Shown: positions 1-5,039 of the stretch, piece by piece | Layout: each line of letters opens with the position of its first letter | Position numbering within the stretch: the first letter of the stretch is position 1 | From: Streptomyces violaceus | GTDB taxonomy: Bacteria; Actinomycetota; Actinomycetes; Streptomycetales; Streptomycetaceae | Reading direction: 5' to 3' | NCBI GenBank assembly: GCA_000715635.1 | Contig: KL569116.1 | Span: 445-6,310 of the forward strand | DNA length: 5,866 nt | The notes under the pieces: generated by a model | What the model was told of the DNA's origin: nothing | Seen by the model: the letters and a program-made list of their open reading frames with translations, nothing else | Database searches by the model: none | Translations under genes and position numbers: made by a program

Positions 1-324
1 GGCGCGGCCGTGGGGCCCGCGCCCGCCGCACTGGAAGGCGACGGCCGGGCACGCGGCACCGACGACGACATCGGCTTCTTCCTCCTCGCGATCGCCCCGG
101 AGGTGCTGCGACCCGACGCGGACGTGGCCGCCGCGACCCGCTCCCTGTTCGGCACGCTGGTCGACTGCCCGTCGGCGCCCGGCGGCGAACCAGTGCGCTA
201 TCCGGGCTGGCGAGAGGCGGAACTCGCAGCCGAGCGCCGCCGCCACGGCATCCCCCTGCCCCCGCACCTCCACGCGGAACTGACCGCCCTCGGTCTCCTC
301 GGCGGCCCCGGGAGCCCGCGATGA
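1..324 (+). CDS. Ldh2-family (malate/L-lactate dehydrogenase-like) oxidoreductase, C-terminal part
   Basis: This is the 3' end of a gene whose start lies left of the window; the frame is open from base 1, and the GTG at 10 is probably internal. Members of the family are NAD(P)-dependent 2-hydroxyacid or ureidoglycolate-type dehydrogenases in the cytoplasm, usually about 330-360 residues, so roughly the last third is here. The assignment rests on the C-terminal pattern: a strand reading IGFFLLAIAPEVL (family form GHFFLAIDPxxF), then an acidic helix, then a YPGWREAE stretch matching the usual PG-x-x-E segment, then RRRHGIPLPPHLHAEL, matching the family's GIPL...L ending. The N-terminal catalytic residues are outside the window, so activity and substrate cannot be judged. 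Its TGA overlaps the ATG of the next gene (ATGA), which implies translational coupling. Family call fairly sure; substrate unknown. Confidence 0.8.
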   Translation, partial: GAAVGPAPAALEGDGRARGTDDDIGFFLLAIAPEVLRPDADVAAATRSLFGTLVDCPSAPGGEPVRYPGWREAELAAERRRHGIPLPPHLHAELTALGLLGGPGSPR

Positions 325-1271
325 CCCGGCCCCTGCGGCTCGGCGTCGTCGGTCTCGGCGCCATCTCCCCCTACTACCTGGCCGCCGCGGAACGGCTGCC
401 CGAGTGGCAGCTGACCGCCCTGTGCGACGCACGTGCCGAGGCCCTGGAGCAGTTCCCCGGCCGGGCGGCACGCTTCAGCGACCTCCGCACACTGCTGGAC
501 CGGGCGCGACCGGACGCCCTCGTCGTGGCCGTGCCCAACGACGTGCACCTGCCCCTGTGCCGGGACGCTCTGGCCGCCGGCGTCCCGGTCTGTGTCGAGA
601 AGCCCCTCGCCCTGACCGCGGCCGAGGGGGCCGTGCTGGTGGAGCTGGCGCGGCGCTGCGGGGTCCCGCTGATGACGGCGTTCCACCGCCGCTACAACGA
701 CGCCGTCCGCGCACTGGCGCGCCGGACGGCGGGCCGGGAGATCCGCTCCGTCCGGGTGCGCTATCTGGAGCGCATCGAGGAGCATCTCGGCGGTGAGGAC
801 TGGTACCTGCACCCGGCCCGCTGCGGCGGCGGCTGTGTGGCGGACAACGGCCCCAACGCCCTCGACCTGGTGCGGCTGCTGCTCGGTGAACTCGCCGTCA
901 CCGGCTGCGAGATCCACCGCGACGACTCCGGCGTCGACCGTCGGGCGATGATCCGCCTGCGTGGCCGTACGGGAACCACGGCCTCGGTCGAGCTGGACTG
1001 GTCGTACCCCGGGGAACGCAAGGACATCGAGGTGGAGCTGGCCGGCGGAGAGGTACTGCACGCCGACATGCTGGCCGGACACACCGGCTTCAAGGCGTCG
1101 CTGTGGCACGAGTACGAGGCGATCCTCACCGAGTTCGCCACGCTGGTCCGGACCGGTACCCCGGCCGGCCCGGGGGCGCACGGCGGCCTGGCAGCGCTGG
1201 AGCTGGTGGAGGCGGCCTACCGCTGTGCCCGGCCCGCGTTGGATGCGACGGCAGCGGAGGCGGACCGGTGA
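321..1271 (+). CDS. Gfo/Idh/MocA-family NAD(P)-dependent oxidoreductase
   Basis: A 316-residue cytoplasmic enzyme of normal size for the family, which oxidises or reduces sugars, inositols and nucleotide sugars. The N-terminal Rossmann fold begins GVVGLGAIS, with the glycines at about residues 8-13. The family signature EKP is E93-K94-P95 in VCVEKPLAL; this lysine normally contacts substrate and cofactor. The C-terminal sheet domain carries the glycine run CGGGCVADNGPNALDL. Here the position that is usually the catalytic histidine (D-x-G-x-H-x-x-D) appears to be Asn179, while Asp175 and Asp182 are kept. The start is supported by GGGAG at 310-314, six bases upstream, and by the ATGA overlap with the preceding gene. 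The stop overlaps the next start as GTGA. The reaction cannot be predicted; coupling to the Ldh2-type enzyme suggests consecutive redox steps on one substrate, which is inference. Confidence 0.9.
   Translation: MTRPLRLGVVGLGAISPYYLAAAERLPEWQLTALCDARAEALEQFPGRAARFSDLRTLLDRARPDALVVAVPNDVHLPLCRDALAAGVPVCVEKPLALTAAEGAVLVELARRCGVPLMTAFHRRYNDAVRALARRTAGREIRSVRVRYLERIEEHLGGEDWYLHPARCGGGCVADNGPNALDLVRLLLGELAVTGCEIHRDDSGVDRRAMIRLRGRTGTTASVELDWSYPGERKDIEVELAGGEVLHADMLAGHTGFKASLWHEYEAILTEFATLVRTGTPAGPGAHGGLAALELVEAAYRCARPALDATAAEADR
1256..1260 (+). promoter_or_regulatory. Ribosome binding site deciding the GTG start at 1268
   Basis: GGAGG lies inside the end of the oxidoreductase gene, seven bases before GTG 1268. 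It selects this start over in-frame codons further upstream (the frame is open back to about 1103), which would lie entirely within the previous gene. Confidence 0.8.
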
Positions 1272-1714
1272 ATCCAGCGGAGGACGGCCCGAAGCGCGTG
1301 GTGCGCGGATCGCTGGTCAAGGTGCTCGTGCACCACCGCACGGACCGCGGCATGCGGCTGGAGGAGCACGCGGCACGCTGCGTACGCCGGGGCGAGGTGC
1401 ACGAATTGGTCACCACCGACCAGTGGGACCCGCGCTCCGGCGCCCGGATCGACCGGGTGGGATTCCTGGGCTTCGCCGAGCTGTTGTGCGGCGGTGTGAT
1501 CGACCGGGGTGACCTGGTGCGGATCGGGGACACGAGGGTCGGCACGGTGCTCGGCTTCGACGCCTGTCACCTTCCGAACCACTACAACATCCTGATCCAC
1601 GCGGCGCGTCCGGTCAGCGGCCGGGACCTTGGCCTGCGGCCGGAGACCGTCGTCACCTTCGTCCAGGGCCGGGCCGGGGAACACGGCACGGTTCCCGCGC
1701 CGCCCGGTAGCTGA
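1268..1714 (+). CDS. Unassigned 148-residue protein, translationally coupled to the oxidoreductase
   Basis: I do not recognise this protein by name. It starts at GTG 1268, overlapping the previous stop as GTGA and preceded by GGAGG. It has no signal peptide and no membrane segment, so it is probably cytoplasmic. The middle looks like a small beta-rich domain: alternating hydrophobic strands with turns at GDLVRIGDTRVGTVLGFD. The most striking stretch is GFDACHLPNHYNILIH (about residues 96-111), with Cys100, His101, Asn104, His105 and Asn107 close together; this could be a metal or substrate site. Another polar patch, VHELVTTDQWDP, lies around residue 50. The strict coupling to two oxidoreductases suggests it acts in the same pathway, possibly as a small enzyme (isomerase or cyclase type) or an accessory subunit. 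It is clearly coding from the overlap, the ribosome binding site and the codon use; its function is unknown. Confidence 0.8.
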   Translation: MNPAEDGPKRVVRGSLVKVLVHHRTDRGMRLEEHAARCVRRGEVHELVTTDQWDPRSGARIDRVGFLGFAELLCGGVIDRGDLVRIGDTRVGTVLGFDACHLPNHYNILIHAARPVSGRDLGLRPETVVTFVQGRAGEHGTVPAPPGS

Positions 1715-1718
1715 AGGG

Positions 1719-1739
1719 CATCTGGTCGCGCACCAGATG
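1719..1739 (+). terminator. Hairpin just after the three-gene operon
   Basis: Perfect 8-base arms CATCTGGT (1719-1726) and ACCAGATG (1732-1739) flank a 5-base loop, four bases after the stop of the unassigned gene. No U-run follows, as is common in actinomycetes. It overlaps the next hairpin by three bases (ATG 1737-1739), so the two cannot both form fully. Confidence 0.6.
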
Positions 1740-1768
1740 GCGCCGGCCCGCTGAACGGGCGGCGCCAT
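1737..1768. terminator. Strong bidirectional terminator hairpin between convergent genes
   Basis: ATGGCGCC (1737-1744) pairs with GGCGCCAT (1761-1768). The stem continues with G1745-C1760, a bulged G1746, and CCCG/CGGG (1747-1750 with 1756-1759), closing on a CTGAA loop. That gives 13 pairs with one bulge, GC-rich, without a U-run. Its position between convergent genes suggests it stops transcription from both sides. Confidence 0.7.
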
Positions 1769-1811
1769 CCGGTGGCCGTGGAACCCGGATGGTCGCCCAC
1801 CCGGGTCACAG

Positions 1812-1826
1812 CTGCCGCTCCGGCAG
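1812..1826 (-). terminator. Small hairpin immediately after the EF-hand gene
   Basis: CTGCCG (1812-1817) and CGGCAG (1821-1826) form a perfect 6-base stem with a 3-base loop, one base beyond the EF-hand stop codon (1828-1830). A second possible pairing, ACCCGG 1783-1788 with CCGGGT 1801-1806, lies just beyond it. Together with 1737-1768 they probably end minus-strand transcription. Confidence 0.5.
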
Positions 1827-1827
1827 G

Positions 1828-2358
1828 TCAGCCGAGCAGGTCGACCTCCAGGCGGCCGAAGTGGAAGTCACGGACGACCTGCAGCAGTTCGTCCTCGGAC
1901 AGCCTTCCGTCGCCGTTCGTGTCCACCTTCTGGAACATCTTCCCGGCCTGGGCCGCCGGCACGCCGACGGCGGACAGCCAGGCCTGGAACTCACGGGCGT
2001 CGATCTCGCCGTCGTGGTTGTCGTCGCACAGGCGGATCAGCGCCTTCACGATGGGAGAGAGAGCGCGGTTGAAGCTCGCCTCACCCTCCTTGAACAGCAT
2101 CTCCCCCGTGGCGTCGAGGAACTGCTCCCGGCTGATGGCGCCACCGGGGACGCCGGCCTTCTGGGCGAGGTGCTCGTACAGCCCCTGGAAAGCGCTGTGG
2201 AGCTCCTGCACCTCCGGGGAGTCGGCGCTCTTGCCGAGGTTCTGGGCGATCCGGGCAGCCTCGCCCTGGAAGTCGCTCGCCTCCAGGACGCCGTTGCCGT
2301 TGGTGTCCCACTTCTCGAAGCGCTTCACCAGGCGGTCGTTGGCGACAGCGGTGCTCAT
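1828..2358 (-). CDS. Calerythrin-like EF-hand calcium-binding protein
   Basis: A 176-residue cytoplasmic protein closely resembling calerythrin of Saccharopolyspora erythraea in length, in the opening (M-T/S-T-A-x-A-x-DRL-x-KRF) and in the ending DFHFGRLEVDLLG. It has four EF-hands. Loop 1 is D18-T-N20-G-N22-G through D29, loop 3 is D112-D-N114-H-D116-G through E123, and loop 4 is D146-T-N148-G-D150-G through E157; all three have calcium-ligand residues, though loop 1 ends in Asp rather than Glu. Loop 2 (about residues 68-79, AGVPGGAISREQ) lacks acidic ligands at positions 1, 3, 5 and 12 and should not bind calcium, as in calerythrin. It is therefore probably a calcium buffer or sensor; no partner is evident. 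The ATG start has AGGAG at 2365-2369, six bases upstream. It has its own spacer and probably its own promoter. The family assignment is secure. Confidence 0.95.
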   Translation of the reverse strand: MSTAVANDRLVKRFEKWDTNGNGVLEASDFQGEAARIAQNLGKSADSPEVQELHSAFQGLYEHLAQKAGVPGGAISREQFLDATGEMLFKEGEASFNRALSPIVKALIRLCDDNHDGEIDAREFQAWLSAVGVPAAQAGKMFQKVDTNGDGRLSEDELLQVVRDFHFGRLEVDLLG

Positions 2359-2370
2359 GTGTCTCTCCTA

Positions 2371-2410
2371 GTCTCGGACGGTGTCCGATGGTGTCGAGTG
2401 GTGTCGGGCG
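2371..2410. repeat. Four 10-base periodic units upstream of the EF-hand gene
   Basis: Read on the plus strand, four consecutive 10-base units are gtctcggacg, gtgtccgatg, gtgtcgagtg and gtgtcgggcg. The GTGTC core recurs at exactly 2381, 2391 and 2401, close to one helical turn. This places repeated sites on one DNA face directly upstream of the EF-hand ribosome binding site, where a regulator could bind. No protein is identified. Confidence 0.5.
2374..2388. promoter_or_regulatory. Perfect palindrome, candidate operator or 5' leader hairpin for the EF-hand gene
   Basis: TCGGAC (2374-2379) and GTCCGA (2383-2388) are exact inverse complements around a 3-base spacer. The element ends 16 bases before the start codon and only a few bases from the ribosome binding site. 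It could be an operator or, if transcribed, a hairpin that limits translation. Confidence 0.4.
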
Positions 2411-2444
2411 GATGACGGACCGCGGCACCTGGGCAGGGCCGCGA

Positions 2445-2548
2445 CCGCGCAGGGCGGTACCGCTGCGCGGGCTCTGGGGCCGGCGACGGCCGGCAGGAGG
2501 AGACGCCGGCTCAAGCCGGCGCGAGGAGGCACCAGCTCAGGCCGGTGC
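2445..2548 (-). terminator. Run of four hairpins after the nucleotide-sugar dehydrogenase gene
   Basis: Four inverted repeats follow one another: CCGCGCAG 2445-2452 with CTGCGCGG 2463-2470 (loop contains CGGTACCG); GCCGGC 2479-2484 with 2489-2494; CGCCGGC 2504-2510 with GCCGGCG 2515-2521 (loop TCAA); and GCACC 2529-2533 with GGTGC 2544-2548. The nearest lies eight bases beyond the dehydrogenase stop. They most likely separate that gene from the EF-hand gene, though four in a row is more than a terminator needs. Confidence 0.55.
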
Positions 2549-2555
2549 GCGGGGA

Positions 2556-3815
2556 TCAAAGAAGGGTGACCCGGCTGCCCACGGCCTTGCCGCGGGTGTC
2601 GAGCAGGGCGCAGCGAGCCTGGCCCAGTGCTTCCCTGCCGTAACAGGCGTGGTCCTGCAACAGGATCGCCACATCGGCCTGGGCCATGGCTTCCTGGAGG
2701 TTTTCGGCGCGCGGCAATGACCGGCCGCCGACAGTGAACTCGGCTATGTACGGGTCGTGGTAGGACACCTCGGCACCGGCGGCGAGCAATCCTGCCGCCA
2801 CCGGGTGCGCCGGCGTCTCCCGGACATCGGCCACATCCGCTTTGTAGGTGATTCCGAGCAGCAGGGCGCGTGCGCCCTCAGGGCGGCCCCGGACCTCGGT
2901 GAGCAGGGCAAGCGCTCGGTCCACGACATGGCTCGGCATACGGCCGAGGACCTCGTGTGCGGCTGCCAGAGTACGGAAGGCGAAGCCCTGGGATTCGGCC
3001 CGCGCGGCGAGATAGCGGGGGTCGACGGGAACGCAGTGCCCGCCGACGCCGGGTCCGGGCCTGAAGGGTGCGAAGCCGAACGGCTTCGACGCGGCGCAGT
3101 GCAGCACGTCCCAGATGTCGATGCCGGTCTCGTGGCAGAACAGCGCCACTTCGTCGACCAGGGCCATGTTGACGTACCGGTAGGTGTTTTCGAGGAGTTT
3201 GGCCATCTCCGCCTCCCGCGTGCCGCGGGCGACGACGAGATGGTCAACGAACCGGGAGTAGAACGCGACGGCGTACTTGGCGCACAGAGCGCTGCAACCG
3301 CTCACGACCTTCGGCGTGTTGCGGATGGTCCACGTCTCGTTGCCGGGATCGATGCGCTGTGGCGAATACGCCAGGTGGAAGTCCTCGCCAGCCTGCAGCC
3401 CGCTGCCCTGCTCCAGCAGCGGCCGCACGACATCCTCCGTGGTGCCGGGATAGCTGGTGGACTCCAGGACGACGAGCATGCCGGGGCGCAGCCGGGCGGC
3501 GACGGCCCGGGCTGCGTCCTCGACCGCGGACAGGTCGGGTAAGCCCTCCGGTGTGAGTCCGGTCGGCACACAGATCACCACGGTCTGCGCGCCGTCCAGG
3601 ACCGCTGGGTCGGTCGCGGCATGAAATCCCGCGTCCAGCATGACCGCGACCTCGGCGTCGAGGACGCCGCCGACGTGGGAACGGCCTGCGGCGAGTCCGG
3701 ACACCACCGTGCCGGACACGTCGTACCCCACGGTCGCCAAACCGGCCGAGACCGCGGCTCTGGAGAGCGGCAGCCCGACATGCCCCAGCCCGATGACGAC
3801 GAGATCGGCGGCCAT
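2556..3815 (-). CDS. Nucleotide-sugar 6-dehydrogenase (UDP-glucose/GDP-mannose dehydrogenase family, WbpA/WecC-like)
   Basis: A 419-residue cytoplasmic enzyme of normal family length. It should oxidise C6 of a UDP-hexose or UDP-N-acetylhexosamine to the uronic acid in two NAD-dependent steps. Residues 9-14 (GLGHVG) form the N-terminal dinucleotide motif, and SYPGTTEDVVRPLLEQGSG is typical of the family. Lys206 and Asn210 in AKLLENTYR match the conserved catalytic pair. Cys261 in GPGVGGHCVPVDPRYL is the thiohemiacetal-forming cysteine, with Asp265 after it. The GGHCVPVDP form and the SKPFGFAPF segment resemble the UDP-GlcNAc or UDP-ManNAc 6-dehydrogenase branch more than the UDP-glucose branch (GGSC or GGYC). 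Oddly, the usual SPERxDPG motif reads SPQRIDPG, with Gln153. The ATG start has AGGAG at 3827-3831, eleven bases upstream; the frame stays open further, but that part is not protein-like. It is probably cotranscribed with the secreted-protein gene 50 bases upstream. Confidence 0.93.
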   Translation of the reverse strand: MAADLVVIGLGHVGLPLSRAAVSAGLATVGYDVSGTVVSGLAAGRSHVGGVLDAEVAVMLDAGFHAATDPAVLDGAQTVVICVPTGLTPEGLPDLSAVEDAARAVAARLRPGMLVVLESTSYPGTTEDVVRPLLEQGSGLQAGEDFHLAYSPQRIDPGNETWTIRNTPKVVSGCSALCAKYAVAFYSRFVDHLVVARGTREAEMAKLLENTYRYVNMALVDEVALFCHETGIDIWDVLHCAASKPFGFAPFRPGPGVGGHCVPVDPRYLAARAESQGFAFRTLAAAHEVLGRMPSHVVDRALALLTEVRGRPEGARALLLGITYKADVADVRETPAHPVAAGLLAAGAEVSYHDPYIAEFTVGGRSLPRAENLQEAMAQADVAILLQDHACYGREALGQARCALLDTRGKAVGSRVTLL

Positions 3816-3865
3816 GTGTGTACGTTCTCCTGGGTGTGTGTGGGGGGAACAGGAACAGCGGTGGC

Positions 3866-4174
3866 TCAGGCGGAGAAACTGCCGCTGCCGGGCGCCACGT
3901 GCGAGCCGTATCCGGGCTCCACGGTGAGGCCGGGGGTCAGACAGAACGGGTCGGCGTAGATGGTGACCGGACGATCGGTGCGGTTCGTCAGCACATGCGC
4001 GGCGGGCGGAAGCTTCTGGCACCCGTGCGGATCGTGATACACAGCCAGTGGCGCAACTTCCGTACTGAACACCACGACGTCGCCCTCTTCCGCCGCGGCT
4101 GCATTGCCGGTGGCGGCGCTTGCTGCGAGCAGCGCCCCGGCGGCAGCGAGCATGAATACACGGGCGCAGCGCAT
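3866..4174 (-). CDS. Small secreted protein of unknown function
   Basis: A 102-residue protein with a clear Sec signal peptide: Arg2 and Arg5, a hydrophobic Ala/Leu core at about residues 7-21, and an AAA site favouring cleavage between Ala28 and Glu29. The mature part is about 74 residues with exactly two cysteines, Cys52 and Cys78, likely to form a disulfide outside the cell. Two similar stretches, VYHDPHGC (45-52) and IYADPFC (72-78), each followed by prolines and an HVL or SHV segment, hint at a duplicated beta motif. The predicted protein would be a compact beta domain; a crystallin-like fold is only a guess. The ATG at 4174 follows AAAGGA (4184-4189), nine bases upstream; starting further upstream at 4249 would put a non-signal sequence before the signal peptide. 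It lies 50 bases before the nucleotide-sugar dehydrogenase on the same strand. Function unknown. Confidence 0.8.
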   Translation of the reverse strand: MRCARVFMLAAAGALLAASAATGNAAAAEEGDVVVFSTEVAPLAVYHDPHGCQKLPPAAHVLTNRTDRPVTIYADPFCLTPGLTVEPGYGSHVAPGSGSFSA

Positions 4175-4545
4175 GAATTGTGGTCCTTTCGGCAGCGTGT
4201 TGTCGAAATGATCCTTCTCTGGAGATGCACCGGCTAAGCACGGGCCCACCCTTGTGCGCCCGAACCAGTGATGCCGTCAAATTGAATTGACGCCTCGGTC
4301 GGTGATCCGCGCGCCCCACCGGTATCGGACGCGCACGGAACCGGGCACGGGTTCACCGTCGCGGCGAGAAACCGGTTCCGGCCCAGGCGATCCCGCGTCG
4401 GCTGCCAACAGCGGCCACTTGGGGAAGAACATGCCGTCCCGCGACAGCGTTGCCGGCGAACTCGAGCGCGCGGAAAGGCATTTTTCGGTGCGGCAGCGCT
4501 CACCGGTGCCGCGGCCCCCTGGACCGGCCCCCTTGAGCAACTCCG
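4175..4545. other. Spacer upstream of the secreted-protein gene, no convincing gene
   Basis: This stretch should hold the promoter of the secreted-protein and dehydrogenase pair, but I see no convincing -35/-10 pair. A minus-strand frame starting at ATG 4549 and ending at 4277 could give 90 residues (beginning MTELLKG). It overlaps the upstream fragment's stop as ATGA, and its third-position GC is about 75 percent by my count, well below the neighbouring fragment. Its low-complexity composition makes it doubtful, so it is not called as a gene. Confidence 0.5.
4275..4292. promoter_or_regulatory. AT-rich palindrome, candidate operator
   Basis: CGTCAA (4275-4280) and TTGACG (4287-4292) are exact inverse complements around the 6-base centre ATTGAA. 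It stands out in GC-rich surroundings and lies about 100 bases upstream of the secreted-protein start. TTGAC resembles a -35 box on either strand, but no TAnnnT box lies 16-19 bases downstream, so an operator is likelier than a standard promoter. Confidence 0.4.
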
Positions 4546-4693
4546 TCATCCCACCCCGGCGGGACGCCACTCCTTCGGGTGTTCCGCGACCGCCCGGGTC
4601 GCCTCGGCGTAGTCGGAGCACTCGAAGAAGGACCCCACGTCGTGGGCGAGCCGTCGGGCCGAGTATCGAATCTTCCGGGCGGGCGCCCGACAT
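4546..4693 (-). pseudogene. Remnant or frame-disrupted small gene (about 48 residues)
   Basis: On the minus strand, the frame ending at TGA 4546-4548 reads KIRYSARRLAHDVGSFF, then ECSDYAEATRAVAEH, then PKEWRPAGVG. It looks like a real compact helical protein: about 86 percent of third codon positions are G or C by my count over the last 43 codons. The frame runs back to a TAG at 4741-4743 without an ATG or GTG at a sensible place. A well-placed ATG (4691-4693), preceded by AGGGAG with good spacing, lies in the neighbouring frame. One extra base in the GGGCGCCCGCCCGG run would explain the break, giving an original product of about 48 residues. I do not recognise the family. It may be a sequencing error, a decayed gene or, less likely, a frameshifted gene. 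Confidence 0.45.
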
Positions 4694-4740
4694 GCCTGCT
4701 CCCTGCCTGCTTTGTGCAGGTCAAGGGCGGTCCTCGGAGG

Positions 4741-5004
4741 CTACATCGATTCGCGTGTCCGGTCTGCCGTCCCGGGATGTTCCACGACTCACACCTCATC
4801 AGGTCACGCTGAGATCCGGACTGCTTCCAGTCGCCGAAGGGCGTGGTGCTGTCGCCTTGCTGAAGGCGCTGACGGGGACCACGCAGGCCTGGACGCCGCG
4901 GTCCTGAGGGCCGCCGGCCTCCGGGCGGTGACGGGGCCCGGCCCGGGAGCGGTTCAGGACGTCGCCGGGCCCGGCGACGGACCCCGGTCGGCTCGTCCCG
5001 TCCG
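4741..5004. other. Spacer downstream of the aldolase, no gene seen
   Basis: No frame here looks coding on either strand. It contains an inverted repeat CGCCTT 4853-4858 with AAGGCG 4863-4868 (loop GCTG), a repeated GGGCCCGGC (4934-4942 and 4967-4975), and the large palindrome at 4960-4979. Upstream of the small-gene remnant no clear promoter was recognised. Confidence 0.6.
4960..4979 (-). terminator. 20-base perfect palindrome, probable aldolase terminator
   Basis: CGTCGCCGGG (4960-4969) is followed directly by its exact inverse complement CCCGGCGACG (4970-4979), so in RNA a few central bases would open as the loop. It lies 25 bases beyond the stop at 5005-5007 that the aldolase would use if its frame were intact, and 60 beyond the present stop. 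Confidence 0.55.
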
Positions 5005-5039
5005 CTACCCGCCGCCCGACAGGATCCGCAGCGCCGACG

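Noticed and set aside
198..1181. 327-residue minus-strand open frame
   Set aside because: It lies opposite the well-supported Ldh2 and Gfo/Idh/MocA genes and has a composition typical of antisense frames in GC-rich DNA.
1103..1267. Longer start for the unassigned 148-residue protein
   Set aside because: The extra residues lie inside the oxidoreductase gene and look like frame-shifted translation; GTG 1268 has GGAGG and a GTGA overlap.
1789..2415. 208-residue plus-strand frame opposite the EF-hand gene
   Set aside because: The minus strand encodes a clear calerythrin-like protein with intact EF loops; the plus frame is its shadow.
2757..3542. 261-residue plus-strand open frame
   Set aside because: Antisense shadow of the nucleotide-sugar dehydrogenase; no protein-like motifs.
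3816..3850. GT-rich tract (gtgtgta...gtgtgtgtgg) as a repeat element
   Set aside because: Too short and imperfect; it mostly overlaps the dehydrogenase ribosome binding region.
4275..4292. TTGACG as a standard -35 box
   Set aside because: No TAnnnT-like -10 box at 16-19 bases on either strand.
3816..4319. N-terminal extension of the nucleotide-sugar dehydrogenase to 4319
   Set aside because: The Rossmann motif begins a few residues after ATG 3815, as expected; the extension is Arg/Ser-rich and overlaps the secreted-protein gene.
4287..4907. 206-residue plus-strand open frame in the large spacer
   Set aside because: Low-complexity Pro/Arg/Ser composition, no ribosome binding site of note, and no recognisable domain.
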